Below, one piece after another: positions 51,525 to 64,000 of a stretch of DNA of 64,000 bases. The notes beneath the pieces were generated by a model. It searched no databases. It was given only the letters and a program-made list of their open reading frames with translations, and was not told the DNA's origin. The stretch is from Trematomus loennbergii (Eukaryota > Chordata > Actinopteri > Perciformes > Nototheniidae). The translations under genes were made by a program, and so were the position numbers. Position 1 is the stretch's first letter, and each line of letters starts with the position of its first letter. The stretch is taken from NCBI GenBank assembly GCA_012861695.1, contig JAAOOA010000002.1:18142303-18206302 (forward strand), in the 5' to 3' direction.

Positions 51525-53676
51525 GCTGTTTTACTAGCTGTTGAAAACATTTGTCTTCCTGAATTTGCCAATTTGTCCGAGTCACAGAACTTGTTTTTGT
51601 TTTTGAAGGTCTCAAAGCATTGTGGAAAATGCAGCTTTGGCTCTGGTTAAAATTAGAATTTATATCGGAGCGGCTTTTGTTTTACAGAAAGTGGAAATGG
51701 GAAGTAAGCCGTTCTTGGAGATGATAAATGCAGAACCCAGCCGAGTGTGATGAATTGCGCTGGCGCTGAGCTCGTGTTTCCCCTCTGTAAACAAAAATGA
51801 AATGAGCTCTCCATCATCTGAGTGAAGAATCGCAAATCTACAACAGCTTATCTTTATTTACTTGACTGTAAGCAGCCTCCGCCTGGGGGATTGTCCCGTC
51901 ATTGTTGCGTTGTTAATTGCCGCTCATTAGACGGGTGCATTCACTCTACTGTCTGTGGTTAGGTTAGATAAAATGATGACGAGGGAAAGATTGGTTATCG
52001 GGCTTTTGTGTGCCAGCTGGATCATTGAGGCCTCTGGAAGTGGGGCATAAAACAAACGATTCTCCATCGCTGCCCCCAAGGTTTCAGTGCACCAAATAGA
52101 TTCAACAAGAACAAAAGCCCATTGCCAAGTGATTCATTGAGGTCTTTCTGGTTCACTTCACCATTTGCTGACACAAGCTTGAATGTTATTGGGCAATTAA
52201 AGGTAATGAAATGCTATGAAGTATTATGAAACTGTGTCCAAGTGTACCACTCCTATATCTCAATGGGAAATAAATATTAATGTACACGGCAAAGTATTAG
52301 CAGCTGCAACCCAGTTTTCTAACCGCTTACACATTGTTTAACTCGCTGTTATGTCTATTACGTTACCGCCCATTGGCCTTGCATGGAGCTATTCAACATG
52401 TATTTGACTACTCCCGAATGAACTCACTTGGCTTCAACAAAGTCATTTTAGAGTGTAGTAATTCTGAGGGATGTAGGCCCCTCTCTTCAACACACATGCC
52501 CCAGAGGATGCTGGTTGATAACCACGCCTCTCATGTTAGCCCCAGGTCATCCACAATTTCACACAAGTTACAAATTAGCAGCTGTTTACCTCTGCATGCT
52601 ACCATGTCAAATACACTGTCAAACTCATTGATCCCTTCACTGTGACCACAGACGGTGAAGCAAGACTACCTTTGAAATAATAGAGATGACCTCATTTCAG
52701 GAGACATGTCTGGGTATGTACAGTATGACCTCACTGCCACGGGACAATATTGACAGACTTAATCCTGTCATAGCCACGACTGACTGAAGTTGTTGTTGTG
52801 GTTGATTTTCCAGTTGGAAACTATTGGCACATCAGTTTGTCACGTTATCACTTTTCCTTTAACAACTGTATTGTTTTCAGTGTTTTGAATGCAGTTAAAT
52901 AACTGTTGACATGCGTTAAGTGTATTTACTCGAATAAACACTGCTAGTCCTTAAGTACAGGTCGCTTAACTGCTTTAGGCAATGAACTGAAAGTTAGCAT
53001 AGAACAATTTAAATCAATAATGAATTGGGTTTAACCAAAATCCTATCAGCCTCACCTGTAATCTGTGTTTGTGCTAATTAGCAAATGCTAGTTACACATT
53101 TTATAGGTAAAATGGCTCTAGCATGTAAAACGTTTACATCTATGCCACCATAGTAGGTCACTTTTCCATACAGTTACAAATATTATTTTTTGTCCTGAAT
53201 CAAAAAATGTCGGGAACAAGGTTATGTGATGTGTTCTATATTTACACTCTCTGGTACCATTGACTTAATGTTTACAATTATAAAGAATTCTACATAAATA
53301 ACAGTAGTTTCAGACAAAACATTTTCAGTGAACTTCATTTCAGACCCTTATTATGCTAAACGGTGAGTCTACATCAAACCTCCATTTAGTTTAGTTTTTT
53401 TCTATGAGAACTTGAAACTGGCAATCATCCTTATTTTTCTGACATTTTATGCAACCAACCTCCAAAAATAGTCCACAATTTTTTAAAACTCTACTGAATT
53501 TGCCGCTCTCATCAGCTGGATGTTTATCTTAAATTATCTGCTTCCGCAGTCATACCAGAACAGGATTATGACTGATTATGAATGATATCGGTCTGGAGAG
53601 TATCCCCCTCTACAGCCTCGGGTCATTAAACTCATGATCTCATTTGTTATGTTGACACATCAGACAGGCAGCGCCC

Positions 53677-53718
53677 TGTAGCATGTGCCTTGTCAGGAGG
53701 AGACCGACACATGCTACA
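53677..53718. repeat. Small inverted repeat (11-bp stem)
   Basis: TGTAGCATGTG at 53677-53687 pairs perfectly with CACATGCTACA at 53708-53718, with a 20-bp loop. It is too short and isolated to call a microRNA or transposon. Confidence 0.6.
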
Positions 53719-56002
53719 AGAGACAAGAATGTGTGTGTTAAATGCGGCATGCCCAATCTCCAGCATCATGATGTGATTTTTTATTTCTTTACATTTGTAA
53801 TTGATAAGACTGAAAATCAATTAACTTTAAAACACATTCAAACCACATTTGTTTTGTTTATAAATGAAATCTAAATAAAAGTCAGATATTTTTAGAAATG
53901 AGGCCTCTCAGGTATACAACAGCGCTGCGGTGTGCCTCTGAGCCCACATTCACATACGTTTTTTATGTCATCTGTTTGGGTTAGGCTTCTCTTACACAGC
54001 TTGCACACTGCTGCTCTTGTAGCGCACCTGCATTCCACCACCTTAACAACTGCCAGCTGTGTGTTACCTTGAACCCTCATCTGCACTCATTTGGCTCTTC
54101 CTGTTGAGAGGAAATAGCAGGTCAGCTGACGACAACTCTGCACACCTGCAGCCCGAATGCACCGTTATCCGTGGAAACATGCTCTTGTTTTGACAGCAGT
54201 CGGTTAATTGTCCCCTCCCTTGTGTGATTGTGTGGAGCTCTGGCCTGTTGCTCTTAACTCGCCAAGCCAAATGGTTTACTGGCCAAGCCAAATGGTTTCC
54301 CCACATGTCATCACCCTCCTTCCCTTCTGCCCGGCCCTGCCAGCAGTACTTGGTGGCGTGGGAGAGCTCCTAAACTTCAGACGTCTGCATTTCCTCCCTC
54401 TCCTCATTGCTGTCCCTGACCCCACCCCACCCACCCTTTAGAGTCTTAACAAGCACTTCATACACAAAGCAGTCTGTACTCCAACACGGTCACTGGCCCC
54501 CACAGGGACACGACCCCTGCTAGCTAAAGCTTCAGAGGCCCGGCTCTCCAGACACTAAGCGTGACCCCGTGATGTCATACCCAAGCGTGTGCGTATGTAT
54601 AATCCAGGAGGAGGGGGTGGTCGTATGTCACCCCTGCAGTGTAAACTAACTGTCCTGGGTCTACAAAAGGTCTGAAGGCTTACAGCTGACCTCCACTTTA
54701 AAGCTGCCTGTCTCTGCCAGGGGCTGAAGGTGTCTGGTTACTTTTCGTAAAATCCAAATGCTCAAAATGTAGATCCCACAATCCTCGTACTATTTGACTT
54801 GAGAAGGCTTGTATGATCTTCATGCATCTCATCTATGTGGGTGCAGACTGTTGCTGCTCAGACATAACACTGACTGAATGTTTGTACCTGATAATACAAA
54901 AGTGTATTTTCATATGCACTGAAAAAATGTTCAGTTCTTGGTTCAGATTGTTTAAAGCTCAAGGTAGATCTTCTACTCCCAGTGTTCCTTTCATTTTTAT
55001 GAGAAAAGCTCCACCATGCAACTGGAAATGTTTTGTGGCCGGGTGCTACCTTTTTTTTATGTGTTTCACCCCAACCACATTTGAGCTGCCAAGCAAGGGC
55101 AGGGAAAAAATGAGAAATGAGTGCCAACTTACATTTAGTTTATTAGAGAAGTTCCACTACTGAAAAAGACTCAATTCAATGTTATGTTATTAAGCTAGAT
55201 TTTTGAGTTTTAGAAAAAACAGACAAATATTTGAATTCACCATGAGCACACCTGAAAAAAAAGAAATGAGCACTCGCCCACAACCCCCACCATGAGCACT
55301 TTGGGACATCTGTTGCTTAGAATTGTGTGATGCAAGTCATCAATAGGGTAGATAAGACTGTGCATAACCTCCAAACAGTTCACGATGACCACCACCCAGT
55401 TGTATCAGTGCTGGTGGGGGTTGTGGCGAGTGGAGCTCAGAACATCGTCCCGACATGCCCCTCCTGCTGCACTCCTATCTTCTCTCAGAACACAGCCTCC
55501 TTTCAGTTCTGTCACTCCACTGATTAAAGGCCGGGGGGCCCTCGTGTGTCAGACTGCCACACAGCACGTTTACAAGGGTGCTGTTTACCCATTTCCTTCT
55601 CGACTCATTACCCGAAAAGGGCTTAACCATTGAAAAGCAGCAGCAGCAGGCGGCGGCTCTGAGACAGAGACATTTGACCTCACTAGGCAAGCATACATAT
55701 TCTCATGCAGCGGCATAATAATCCAATCCATTACAAGAGTATGCATCCCAACTTAAGTCACACAGTAATGCTTTGTGTGGAATTGTTTAGAGTATAGCAT
55801 GTCAAGCAATCTTTAAATTACTCAGTTGATGACCTTCTGCACTCAAGAGGCACTTTACACTTTCAAAGAATGACAAGCGTTTTTGCAACATGCAGTAGTG
55901 TCAAACAGTCGTAGTTGAGGAGCGAAACCAAAAGGTAATGACGGTGTCATTGTGGAAGTTTGCACAGGCTCCAGAGTTGGGGAGGGGAAGCAGACAAACG
56001 CT

Positions 56003-56021
56003 GCAGCAGCAGCAGCAGCAG
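56003..56021 (+). repeat. (GCA)n short microsatellite
   Basis: Six perfect GCA units in intergenic DNA. It generates poly-alanine and poly-serine stretches in spurious ORFs. Confidence 0.85.
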
Positions 56022-56730
56022 CCCTGACACATGGCCCACATTCACAGCCGCCTCCCACGTCACTGTGCTCCTCAGAGAAAAAGACCCTTTTGTTTCCCAG
56101 CGCAGGGAGGGAGAGGGAGGTCTCTGGGGTGAACCGCCGCTCAGCTCCACCACTCCACCCGCCATCAAAAACAGAAAAAAGAAAAGAAACAGGGACCGGA
56201 CTTCCCACCCCTGCCTAGCGTCCTCCCTACCACTCCCCGCTTCAGCACACAAACACAGGCCCATCAGTAGAGCCACTACTACGCTCGTGATTGTCTTTTC
56301 CTGCTTCTTAATTGGGTCAGTCTGCATTGTTGCATTAAAGACGTCTCCAACAATGCCCTTGCTGTTAATGCATGTGCTCAACTAATGGAAGGAGGGGAAT
56401 TCTATATCAGATTCTTCACTTGGATAAAAGTAGCACACCACAATTTAGTCTTGCATTAACAATGTATGCATACAAAAGTATGACAGTGCTATTTCTTTTT
56501 TTAAATTGAAAATAATTACATTATTACAGATGCATTTACTGTTAGCATGTGTTTAATAGTTTAGTTTCCTGTAGTGAACACCCACATATAACTGAGATAA
56601 AGTAACAAAACTACTATTATACTCAAAGTAAAATAATTCAATTTGCTTCACATTCAGTCTAAACACATGATATTTTGTTAATGAAGACGCTGAAATAACG
56701 TGATTACAAATGACACATTTAGAACTGTGT

Positions 56731-56736
56731 TTTATT
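56731..56736 (-). terminator. fam53b: Candidate fam53b polyadenylation signal (AATAAA)
   Basis: AATAAA on the minus strand, about 710 bases past the fam53b stop. Plausible but unsupported by transcripts. Confidence 0.4.
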
Positions 56737-57445
56737 TGTATAGAAATATGCTCATGTTTTACATAACTTTGTAGTTACAAATCGTAAAAAGAAAGAATAT
56801 TAACGCTATTAGCATCACAAAGTTTCTCTCACACAAACGGAGGATCTCGGAGAGATGCCTGATGTTACCGTGTGAAATGTTAAGCTCTTCAATATACTTT
56901 ACATCATGTGTGCGTGCAGCTTGTTGCTCAGTAAGAGTGAAAGGGGCTTTACTAATGGGCGCTCTCCAAGTAGTCTTCATGTCTGTCCGTCGCGTGCTAT
57001 TGAAGGACGTCAGAGGAGCGGACACTCTTTCTAGTGCAGAGAATTTATACAAACCTGCTGTGAATTCTCTCCAAACAGTACAATGAAGATAATCAGGGTT
57101 ACAGAGAAATGTTAAAGACCCTAGTCTCTGAGCCATCATTAAAATGTCATTTTTATATTTATCAGTCCTTTTATCTCCACCCGATTCCGTCCTCGACTTC
57201 TTTGTTCTCCTGAGACACGGTTGAGATACCCACAGTGGTGGAGTAGCTTCTGACTACACATAGCATCCAAAAATGGGTGTTCAGCCCCAATCTCTCCTTA
57301 GAAAATAACAAACAAGTGCTGGAACGGTCACTGCATTAGCTCTCCACTTGCTTTGTCCTTAAGACTATCAGTACTGTTTACTGTACCACCTTGTGATAAG
57401 CTCAGTCCCCTACATTAACGTCCGCCTAGAGGAAGACAGTCCAGC

Positions 57446-57778
57446 TCAGTTCCTCTCAATTTGCTCAATGTCGAGCTCGCCTCCAAGCTGATAAACGTCC
57501 TTCCTCATGCTACACAGCTCCGCCCACAGAGGCTCACTGTCCTTCCCATTGGTCGACCCCGCCATCCAGTCCACCTCCTCGATGTTGGGGTCAGAAGGCA
57601 CAGTCCCGGTGATCTCGCCCTCTTTGGTCCGAGGCTGAATGTCCTCCAGGTCGCGTTTGTTTGCTGACGAGTCGTCGCCCTGAGCAGTGCTCCTGAGAGG
57701 GGGCGGGGCTTGGCTTGTCTCGCAGACGTCTTCGCCGGTGATGCCAGGGCAGCTAAGGCTGTGGAAATTCCGAAGTTT
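57446..57778 (-). CDS. fam53b: fam53b terminal coding exon
   Basis: 333 bp, acceptor CTTCCACAG. It reads KLRNFHSLSCPGITGEDVC onward, with acidic VPSDPNIEEVDWMAG in the middle, and ends YQLGGELDIEQIERN then TGA. The final GELDIEQIE.N motif is diagnostic of FAM53B. The frame is intact here. Confidence 0.95.
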   Translation of the reverse strand, partial: KLRNFHSLSCPGITGEDVCETSQAPPPLRSTAQGDDSSANKRDLEDIQPRTKEGEITGTVPSDPNIEEVDWMAGSTNGKDSEPLWAELCSMRKDVYQLGGELDIEQIERN

Positions 57779-60700
57779 CTGTGGAAGTAAAGAAAGATAT
57801 TTATTTTTGGAGAATCATAAGGTTCCTGTTTTCAATGACACAAGCGTACACTTAAACAAATGTTGGATCTTTGATCTAGTATGAGCCCATAGTGTATGCT
57901 TAAGGCATATTTGCTGAGATAATTAAAAACATTTCCTTCCTTTTGGTCTATGACCTATGTCCAAACAACACTTAAGTCATACAGCCACGGAAACAATCGC
58001 TCTACTGTATTCATACAGTATGTGGGTGAGTCAGTGAGGTCAGAGCTGGACACTGGGCAAAAACCACAGTAGTATGAAAAAGTTAAAAGATTTAAATGTA
58101 GCCTGCATTACATACAGGAGCAACTGGTGGTCGGACCAGCGAGACTATGGGATCTGAGGTCCAACAAGTGGCCAGATACCCAGAGGGCAGACATCACCCA
58201 TGTCAGCCTTTTGACTCTGTGTCCATTGTACGGTTCTAGTGAAGGCCAGCATACATGTGGGGAACCCAGAAAAACGTCCTTAGGCCAGTCCACATGTGTG
58301 AGCGCTGCTGCAGGCGAGTCCTGTGACAGCTGTGCGTGCTGGAGTGGAAAGCTTTATGACAGAGGCTTATCCGATCTGTCCAGCTAATGTGGAGAAGACA
58401 GGACAGCTGCCTCACCACTGCCGTGTTGGGCCAGAGGGACACAGGAGAATAGGGCCTCTGTGAAACCTCTGTGTGGCACTTGTGAACTGCGCCTGCAAAT
58501 AATCAATCTTCCAAGTGCACAAAGTGTCATCGCCTACCTTATGATTGTGTCCAAAAAAGTTAAGATGCCAGAAGGGATTCAGTTTATATAAGAGATGCAA
58601 CACCAAGTGTTTTTCATGTCTTGATTTTCTTGTTTTCTATCATATTGAACTGAAGACCTTAGGTTTTGAACGACAAGCACTTAAAGATATCACATTGGAC
58701 CTTAGAAAATTATGATAAATGTCCATCACAGTTTCCAACATTTCATAGACCAAACCATAAATCTGCAGTTTTAGTTACGATAATGATGACAATTGTTAGT
58801 TGAAGACCTAGTTTACATTGACCGTGTGAAGTTATGATCCAAGTCTTTGACCCAACAGCAATGGGAAAGCTCTCTGCACCGGGCAGCGGTAGATCAAACG
58901 GGGGCTGCTGTTTTTCTTGGCTCTGGTCAGACGGGTACATTTGTCAGCATCAGGCCAGTGTCAGATGGCTTTCTTTCTGCATTAGCACTTCACCGTCTCC
59001 ACCGTCAGATTTCTGGCCCAGGCCATGGGACCCAACTGATAAGCCTACGAGTCGTCTGGACTGTGGCAAAACAGTGTCGACATTAACTGAACCCAGTACA
59101 GCTCTATCTTACAACAGAGATGTTCTGCAGAAGAAGAGTTTCCCAGTGTCCTCACACAACTTACTCCTCCACATTACAATGCGGGTCATGAATAAGTGCT
59201 GTTGGTGTCCACTTTATCTGCTACTATTATCCACCTTCTCTCTCTTTGACTGAAATGAAGAAGAGAGCAGACTCATCATCCATACTGACCTTGACTCTCC
59301 GTCAATACGAGCTGATCAATAGCTCATGAGGCCCGGGTTGTGGCAGCGATCCCCCCACCCCCCCCCCCCTCCGAGCTGAATTTACAGAAATCAATATCTC
59401 TTTACCCAACACACATCTCCCCTGTGCTACGATCCATAACCTCTGCCACAGCTGCTCTACTTCCTGACATTCATGGAGCCGCAGTGAGCCACGCAGAGGT
59501 AGCAGTTTCTCCCGGGGTAAACTACACCGCTGTGGCGGGGGGGGATGAGAGGACACTTTAGAGACACACTCAGCACTGTGAGCAGTCATTGAATAGTAAG
59601 GTGACTTTGACTACCGATAGGGTGACGCATGGGAAGCCCTTGAGTTTGTGCGAGCTACTTTAGTCATCACAAGTGAGCATCTTTTCCATTGTGAATTTTA
59701 GAAACTTAACGGATGCACCCTTTAGACTTCTAGGTTTAATGATCAGTCCATGACCATTGATATCAGTCCAAGTTAGACTAGTCTATAAAATGAGAATAGA
59801 TTATTGAAAGTTGCGCCCCAGCTAGGTAACAACTTTGTCAGCAGCTTTTTTTTGTCTAACCAACAGTCACCAAAAATCTAAATATAAATTCGCTAACCAA
59901 AACCAAAAAAAGCAGCATATCCTCACATTTAAGAAGCTCAAACTGGCAAAGCTGAGGCATTATCCCTTGATTTGATTTAAAACATTAAAAAAGTTTGTTT
60001 GTTGATTTTTTGTAGACATATCAGCACTAACTCTTTAGTTGCATAACTGGTTCAACATATCTGGACGCCTTTTTCACCTGGGCTAGCCCCTTGACCAGAG
60101 TAACATGAGAAGTTATCCTTAGAGAGATGTGATGCAGTAAAACCAGCCGTTCCTTTTAATAGAGGAACAGAGCACACAATGCACAAACAGCAGGAAAGCT
60201 GCTAAGCTAACAATCTCAGCACCCTGACGTTTCTCTGTGAAAATATTGTTAGTTGCCTCGCCTTAGGCTCTTTTCTCTCGCGCTGACCTCGTCCCTGTTT
60301 GGAGTGTGTGTGGCGTCTGCTTGTCGTGTCACAGCGGCGCTGTTGTTAAGACTGCTGAACTCTGGGTGACTTTCTCACAGGGGCCAAGTCCAGCTCTGTG
60401 TTTTATGATCCACAAATCGACGTACGTGTGAAACTTAACAATGTGCGAGTGCGAGCTTGTGGGGCAAAGAGACAGATTTATGCCAGGATGGGCAGATGAA
60501 ACAGACTGTCTGTTGAAACGGGTCTGATTTCAGAAATGGATCATATCTAGTTAGTAGTTACATAAAGTCCTCTATGAATAACAAACTCGTGATCATCTGA
60601 GTGACCTCTTAATTCCTGCTTTGATCAATCACCTCTATCCCAGAAAGCATTTTAAAAGGCCTTGAATGCTTGGTGCTTTCCATTCTGTGAGGGCAAAATA

Positions 60701-63220
60701 TGCAGCCACATAATGGAATGTGACCCAGAACAGGCCTGCATTTAATGACAATGCCTGCAGAAACACTTTGAGGTGTGCTGAGGGAAACAGACACAATGGC
60801 GTGACCTTAGTTTGAAGCGTTTGTTTATCCACACGGAAGGAGCAAGTTGCCACAACAGCGTAGTATATCGGGCTAATGTTAGCGAGATTGATGGAGCTCA
60901 CAGAGCCTCCAGCTGCACCACTATTTCCTGAGGGTCTTGTCTCTTTTGACACTGATCTTTTGGAGCACATAAAAGGGGAGTTGCAATTTAAACATGTTAA
61001 ACAGGAGGTGTGCTCCTTATATTTAACAACTACTGGCAGAGATTGCAATATTTATTATAAGAGTATATTACCCTGATGAAATATGATGCCAACTATTTTT
61101 TGTTTGTCAATACAACTCTTAAAAATACCAACCTGCGTCATCTTGGCCAGGTCCAGAAGAAGGCCTCTGTTTCTGCATGTCAGATGGTCGTCTACGCTTC
61201 ACACCAATCTTCTTGTCATTAAGGACACATGGCTGTGAGCGACTCCGGGCCAGACCCCCCTGACCACCGCGGCGCTCCAGCTCTGGGGTGGAGTCAGGTG
61301 AGCTGGGTGGCGAGGGTCCGCGAGGCTCGGGGAGGCAGATTTGTTCATGTGAGAGGTAGAGGGCTGTGCCGGGGGCTGGGAGCAGGATGGGGAGGAGGAA
61401 GGCGTCAGGCTGGTGAAGGCAGAGGGGAGCTGGGTGAAGCAGGGCAGCTCCAGGGTGTTGCAGCGGGCAGGCAGGCTGAAGCTGGAGCTGCGCTGCATGG
61501 CCGGGAAGCCCAGATGAGCGTTCCCCACCCGCTGGACGCTGCCCCCGCTGTGGCACCGCCTCTTCTCCACCGTCGTCCACACGCGAGAGCCCTGAGGGCG
61601 CCAGGTCGAGCGCAACCACCGAGCTCATCGGAGCAAGACAGGGACCGGCACTGCCGCTTGCTGGGGGGGGCGGTGATGTGCGAGGACGCTGCCTCAGTAA
61701 GGCTGAGGTCATGCAACAAGCTGGTGATTGTGGTCGAAGTGGAGCCCACATCCCAATCCCAGTGGGCGGAACTCTTGTGCACCTCAGGCAGGACGTCCCA
61801 CAGGCTCTCCAGGCTGGTCCCCACCGGCCTCTGCTGTATGGCACAGCTGTGACCCAGCTCACGCCACCGGCTCGACTCTGCAACAAAAGACCAGATACTT
61901 TATTAATAAAAAAAAAGAGATGGACAAATATAGAAAACTCAAATGTTGACCACTATATAAAACCTCATGTTTAATCTTTTATGTTTGCATATCAACACTG
62001 AGATTTTGGTACATCATACATGGTTATATATAAGGTCTTGATTTTGATGAAACAACTGCCCTAAAAAAACAGTTTTAGTGTTGAGGATCTACAATCATGA
62101 GGTCAAGTGGCGACCTCAACATGGACAACATCCATGACCCTGCCCCAGTCTGGGTCAGCGCGCATGTGTACTTTGCATTTTCACTACTCACTGCAGTGTG
62201 TAACTGGCACTACCAATAATCCTGTCCTCAGGGCACTGCTGTATTGTCACAGTGTGTAATCACAGCTAATTGGGAAAAGGGTGCAGAGCTCAATGTCTAA
62301 CTGACTCGATATCAAACCTCATCTCTGCTGGAGCACGGCGTGATAAAATGTCAATAACCCATCATAAACATTCTGACCAAAGCTAATCACTCTGTGTTTT
62401 TGTTGTTGAGATCAGCAAGGTCCCTGAATAGACCAGCTCACTATCTGCCATTACTGATCGGCTCTGCACCAGCGTCATGCTTGGAAAGCACCTGTTATTC
62501 TTCCAACAGGAACTCCCTGAATTGCTGAATGGTTCAGCCAACTGAATTGGTCAGTCAACTCTGAGTCAGATACTAAATGCAGAGGCCACTGCCCACTCCT
62601 GGTATGCAAAAGGTCTATTCTTCTGCTGTGGAGATAAAATCCCCAAAATACCATCTACAGTACCCGGGCAGGAGGAAGAACAAAGGGCAGTGTTAACAAC
62701 ACCTACTGGTGCTGCCGTGTTCACTGCCAATGTTACACACTCTATGCCAAGTTACTGCAAGGACAGAATACTATTTAATCCTAAAATACAAAGATCGTAA
62801 AGGCTCTTACTCATAGGGCATGTGAAACCAACTTTGTAGTCATAACCAAATGTTCAACTTGCGTACAACATCAGCTTAAAAGCATGAAGGAGGGCCTTAT
62901 CATAACAGCAAACACATTGTCATTAACACACATTCATCTTGGCAGGAACACCTGTCAGACATGTTTCACATAATGCAGTGTGACCGTCCGCCAGATGCAG
63001 CAGAGACCAGCATGCTGCCGTTCTGCCAATTATCTCTCAGAAATGTAGGACAAGTCCCTCGAAACAACTGCTGCCACATAAGTACACATTTACTCGTCAT
63101 GTCCAGTTTGTAACGGCAAGTATGTGTGAATGTGTATATTGATTTAAAAGATGGCAAACTCTTACCCATGAGTCCACAAGAGAAAAGGGCAGTCCCCTGG
63201 CTCATGGTCTGTGATTGGAA
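57446..63220 (-). CDS. fam53b: FAM53B / Simplet, 5' partial; three frame breaks in the large exon
   Basis: Nuclear protein of the FAM53 family; in fish, Simplet is reported to be needed for beta-catenin nuclear localisation, Wnt signalling and cell proliferation. Exons seen: 63220-63166, 61877-61133 and 57778-57446 (stop at 57448-57446), with GT-AG junctions. Conserved blocks in order: MSQGTALFSCGLM, SSRWREL, APPSKRQCRSLS, STWRPQGSRVWTTVEKRRC, SGGSVQR, MQRSSSFSLPAR, LSHEQ, STPELERR, SRSQPCVLNDKKIGVKRRRP (a basic nuclear-localisation-type motif), LDLAKMTQ and C-terminal GGELDIEQIERN. These blocks occupy different frames in the large exon: breaks lie near 61611, 61355 and 61157. Sequence error is the likeliest cause, because all conserved segments persist. 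The first exon frame is open upstream, so the true start probably lies beyond 64000. Confidence 0.93.
61133..61877 (-). CDS. fam53b: fam53b large middle exon, frame-disrupted
   Basis: 745 bp, acceptor TTGTTGCAG, donor GTTGGT. The length is one base short of what the flanking exon phases require. The homologous protein starts in one frame (ESSRWREL to CRSLSCSDELGGC), shifts at about 61611 (one base apparently missing) to STWRPQGSR...PAQPST, shifts near 61355 (one missing) to LSHEQ...KRRRP..QRPS, and shifts near 61157 (one extra T in the minus-strand TCTTCT) to LDLAKMTQ. The net change of one base agrees with the phase deficit. Confidence 0.88.
63166..63220 (-). CDS. fam53b: fam53b upstream coding exon
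   Basis: 55 bp, acceptor TCTTGCAG, donor GTAAGA. It encodes FQSQTMSQGTALFSCGLM with a split Glu codon. The MSQG.. methionine could serve as an internal start. In human the reading frame extends upstream of it, so more 5' coding sequence is expected outside the window. Confidence 0.88.
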
Positions 63221-64000
63221 CTGCAAGAGAGATTCACTGTCAGCTCGCAGGAAACCAGAAAGTCACATAAATAGGTTTGCAAACAAAGTACAGGAAGTTC
63301 TAACATTAACAAGCTAATAAAATCTACAAAAAAAATAAAAAAGGTTTAACACCTATTTCCAAGTTAAAATGTATGTTTAATAGTTGTAGTAAAGGTTTTC
63401 ACGTTGCGAAACAATGACTAAGTGTGACCCATCATGAGAGGGAGGGTTCCACCATGAAGGCTTTTGATTGACACGCAGCTTCAGAGCAGGATGACTTATT
63501 TTCACGTGACTGAGAGAGCAAACTCAGTCCACATTGGTGGGGGGATTATTTCACTTTATGCTGCCACAGAGAAGGTTTCTATTGCACAGATGCTGATTAA
63601 AACATGAGTCAGAGTTGCTCAGCCAAATAGAACTAAAATACTCCATTGTCATTTTGAGTGAAGTAAATGGAACACGGGGATTGAAATTCAGATGACGATT
63701 GTCCTGGTGATAACAGTGGACAGCTACTATAATTACCAGTAAGTGTTACAAAAACATCCCAAATCCCAATCTTCAACATCCACATCGTATTGACATCACT
63801 TCCTGACATTCAGTCAGGCAACACTAGTGAATGTTCCAACAAATAGGACTAAGGGGAAGCTAAAAGTCTAATGTAAGCTTAATGAAAGCTGTCACAATAG
63901 GAACATTTCATCAGCCATAAACCTGCTGTGTAGCTATGACTTGCCGGTAAGAATTTCCTAATTTAGAGCAACACCTTGACACTCGCTCTGTTGACGAGTA
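63221..64000 (-). other. fam53b: fam53b upstream intron, no exon recognised
   Basis: Sequence beyond the first visible fam53b exon. I find no match to the expected N-terminal coding exon and no repeat. It is most simply intron, continuing past the end of the window. Confidence 0.6.

Larger units (their letters stand above)
51545..56725. other. Intergenic region between the convergent lhpp and fam53b 3' ends
   Basis: No gene recognised. It contains a 19-bp tandem pair (GCCAAGCCAAATGGTTT, about 54261-54300), an 11-bp-stem hairpin at 53677-53718, a short GCA repeat at 56003-56021, and a repeat-free, moderately GC-rich block at 51840-52090 that could be a conserved non-coding element. ORFs at 55.8-56.4 kb on both strands are low-complexity shadows. 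Confidence 0.6.

Noticed and set aside
53677..53718. Possible microRNA hairpin
   Set aside because: Stem of only 11 bp, far short of a pre-miRNA stem, and no match to a known seed that I recognise.
55855..56385. Overlapping 117-144-codon ORFs on both strands
   Set aside because: Low-complexity sequence around a GCA repeat; no family resemblance, and ORFs on opposite strands cannot be told apart by quality.
61229..61852. 207-codon plus-strand ORF
   Set aside because: Antisense shadow of the GC-rich fam53b exon; arginine/glycine-rich composition typical of such shadows.

Overview
The window is vertebrate nuclear DNA, almost certainly from a teleost fish. It is AT-rich, full of introns, and carries three spliced genes whose order (OAT, LHPP, FAM53B) matches human 10q26. 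It also holds the small hAT-type and TTAA-type DNA elements, LINE/SINE remnants and long CA runs typical of spiny-rayed fish genomes. Most open reading frames longer than 60 codons are chance. The real coding sequence is about 3.3 kb of 64 kb, split over 19 exons.

Layout. 1-17.5 kb: intergenic DNA downstream of OAT with no recognisable gene; it holds a CA microsatellite, a degenerate CAAGTC-rich region, a MITE with 23-bp inverted ends and a textbook 531-bp hAT MITE. 17.5-25.3 kb: oat (minus strand), ornithine aminotransferase, nine intact coding exons encoding 437 aa, plus an unseen non-coding first exon. Its introns hold a tRNA-derived SINE and an 812-bp hAT element. 25.3-25.7 kb: short head-to-head promoter interval shared by oat and lhpp, with a perfect NRF-1-type palindrome. 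25.7-51 kb: lhpp (plus strand), a HAD-family phosphohistidine/pyrophosphate phosphatase, seven intact coding exons encoding 271 aa. Its 5.6-kb intron 1 is about 95% a nest of mobile elements inserted into one another. Its last intron is 17.3 kb long and holds several MITEs. 51-57 kb: convergent intergenic space. 57.4-63.2 kb and beyond: fam53b (simplet; minus strand), three coding exons, with the 5' end outside the window.

Functionally these are three independent housekeeping or developmental genes. OAT is a mitochondrial PLP enzyme linking ornithine to glutamate semialdehyde. LHPP removes phosphate from histidine/lysine. FAM53B is a nuclear protein tied to beta-catenin localisation and cell proliferation. 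No operon-like or novel multi-gene system is visible. The two most notable points are (i) the large fam53b exon, whose conserved protein can only be followed by changing frame three times within 745 bp (sequence error or real lesion), and (ii) the multi-level transposon nest filling lhpp intron 1, with an exact 8-bp target duplication around one layer and a split LINE inside it.
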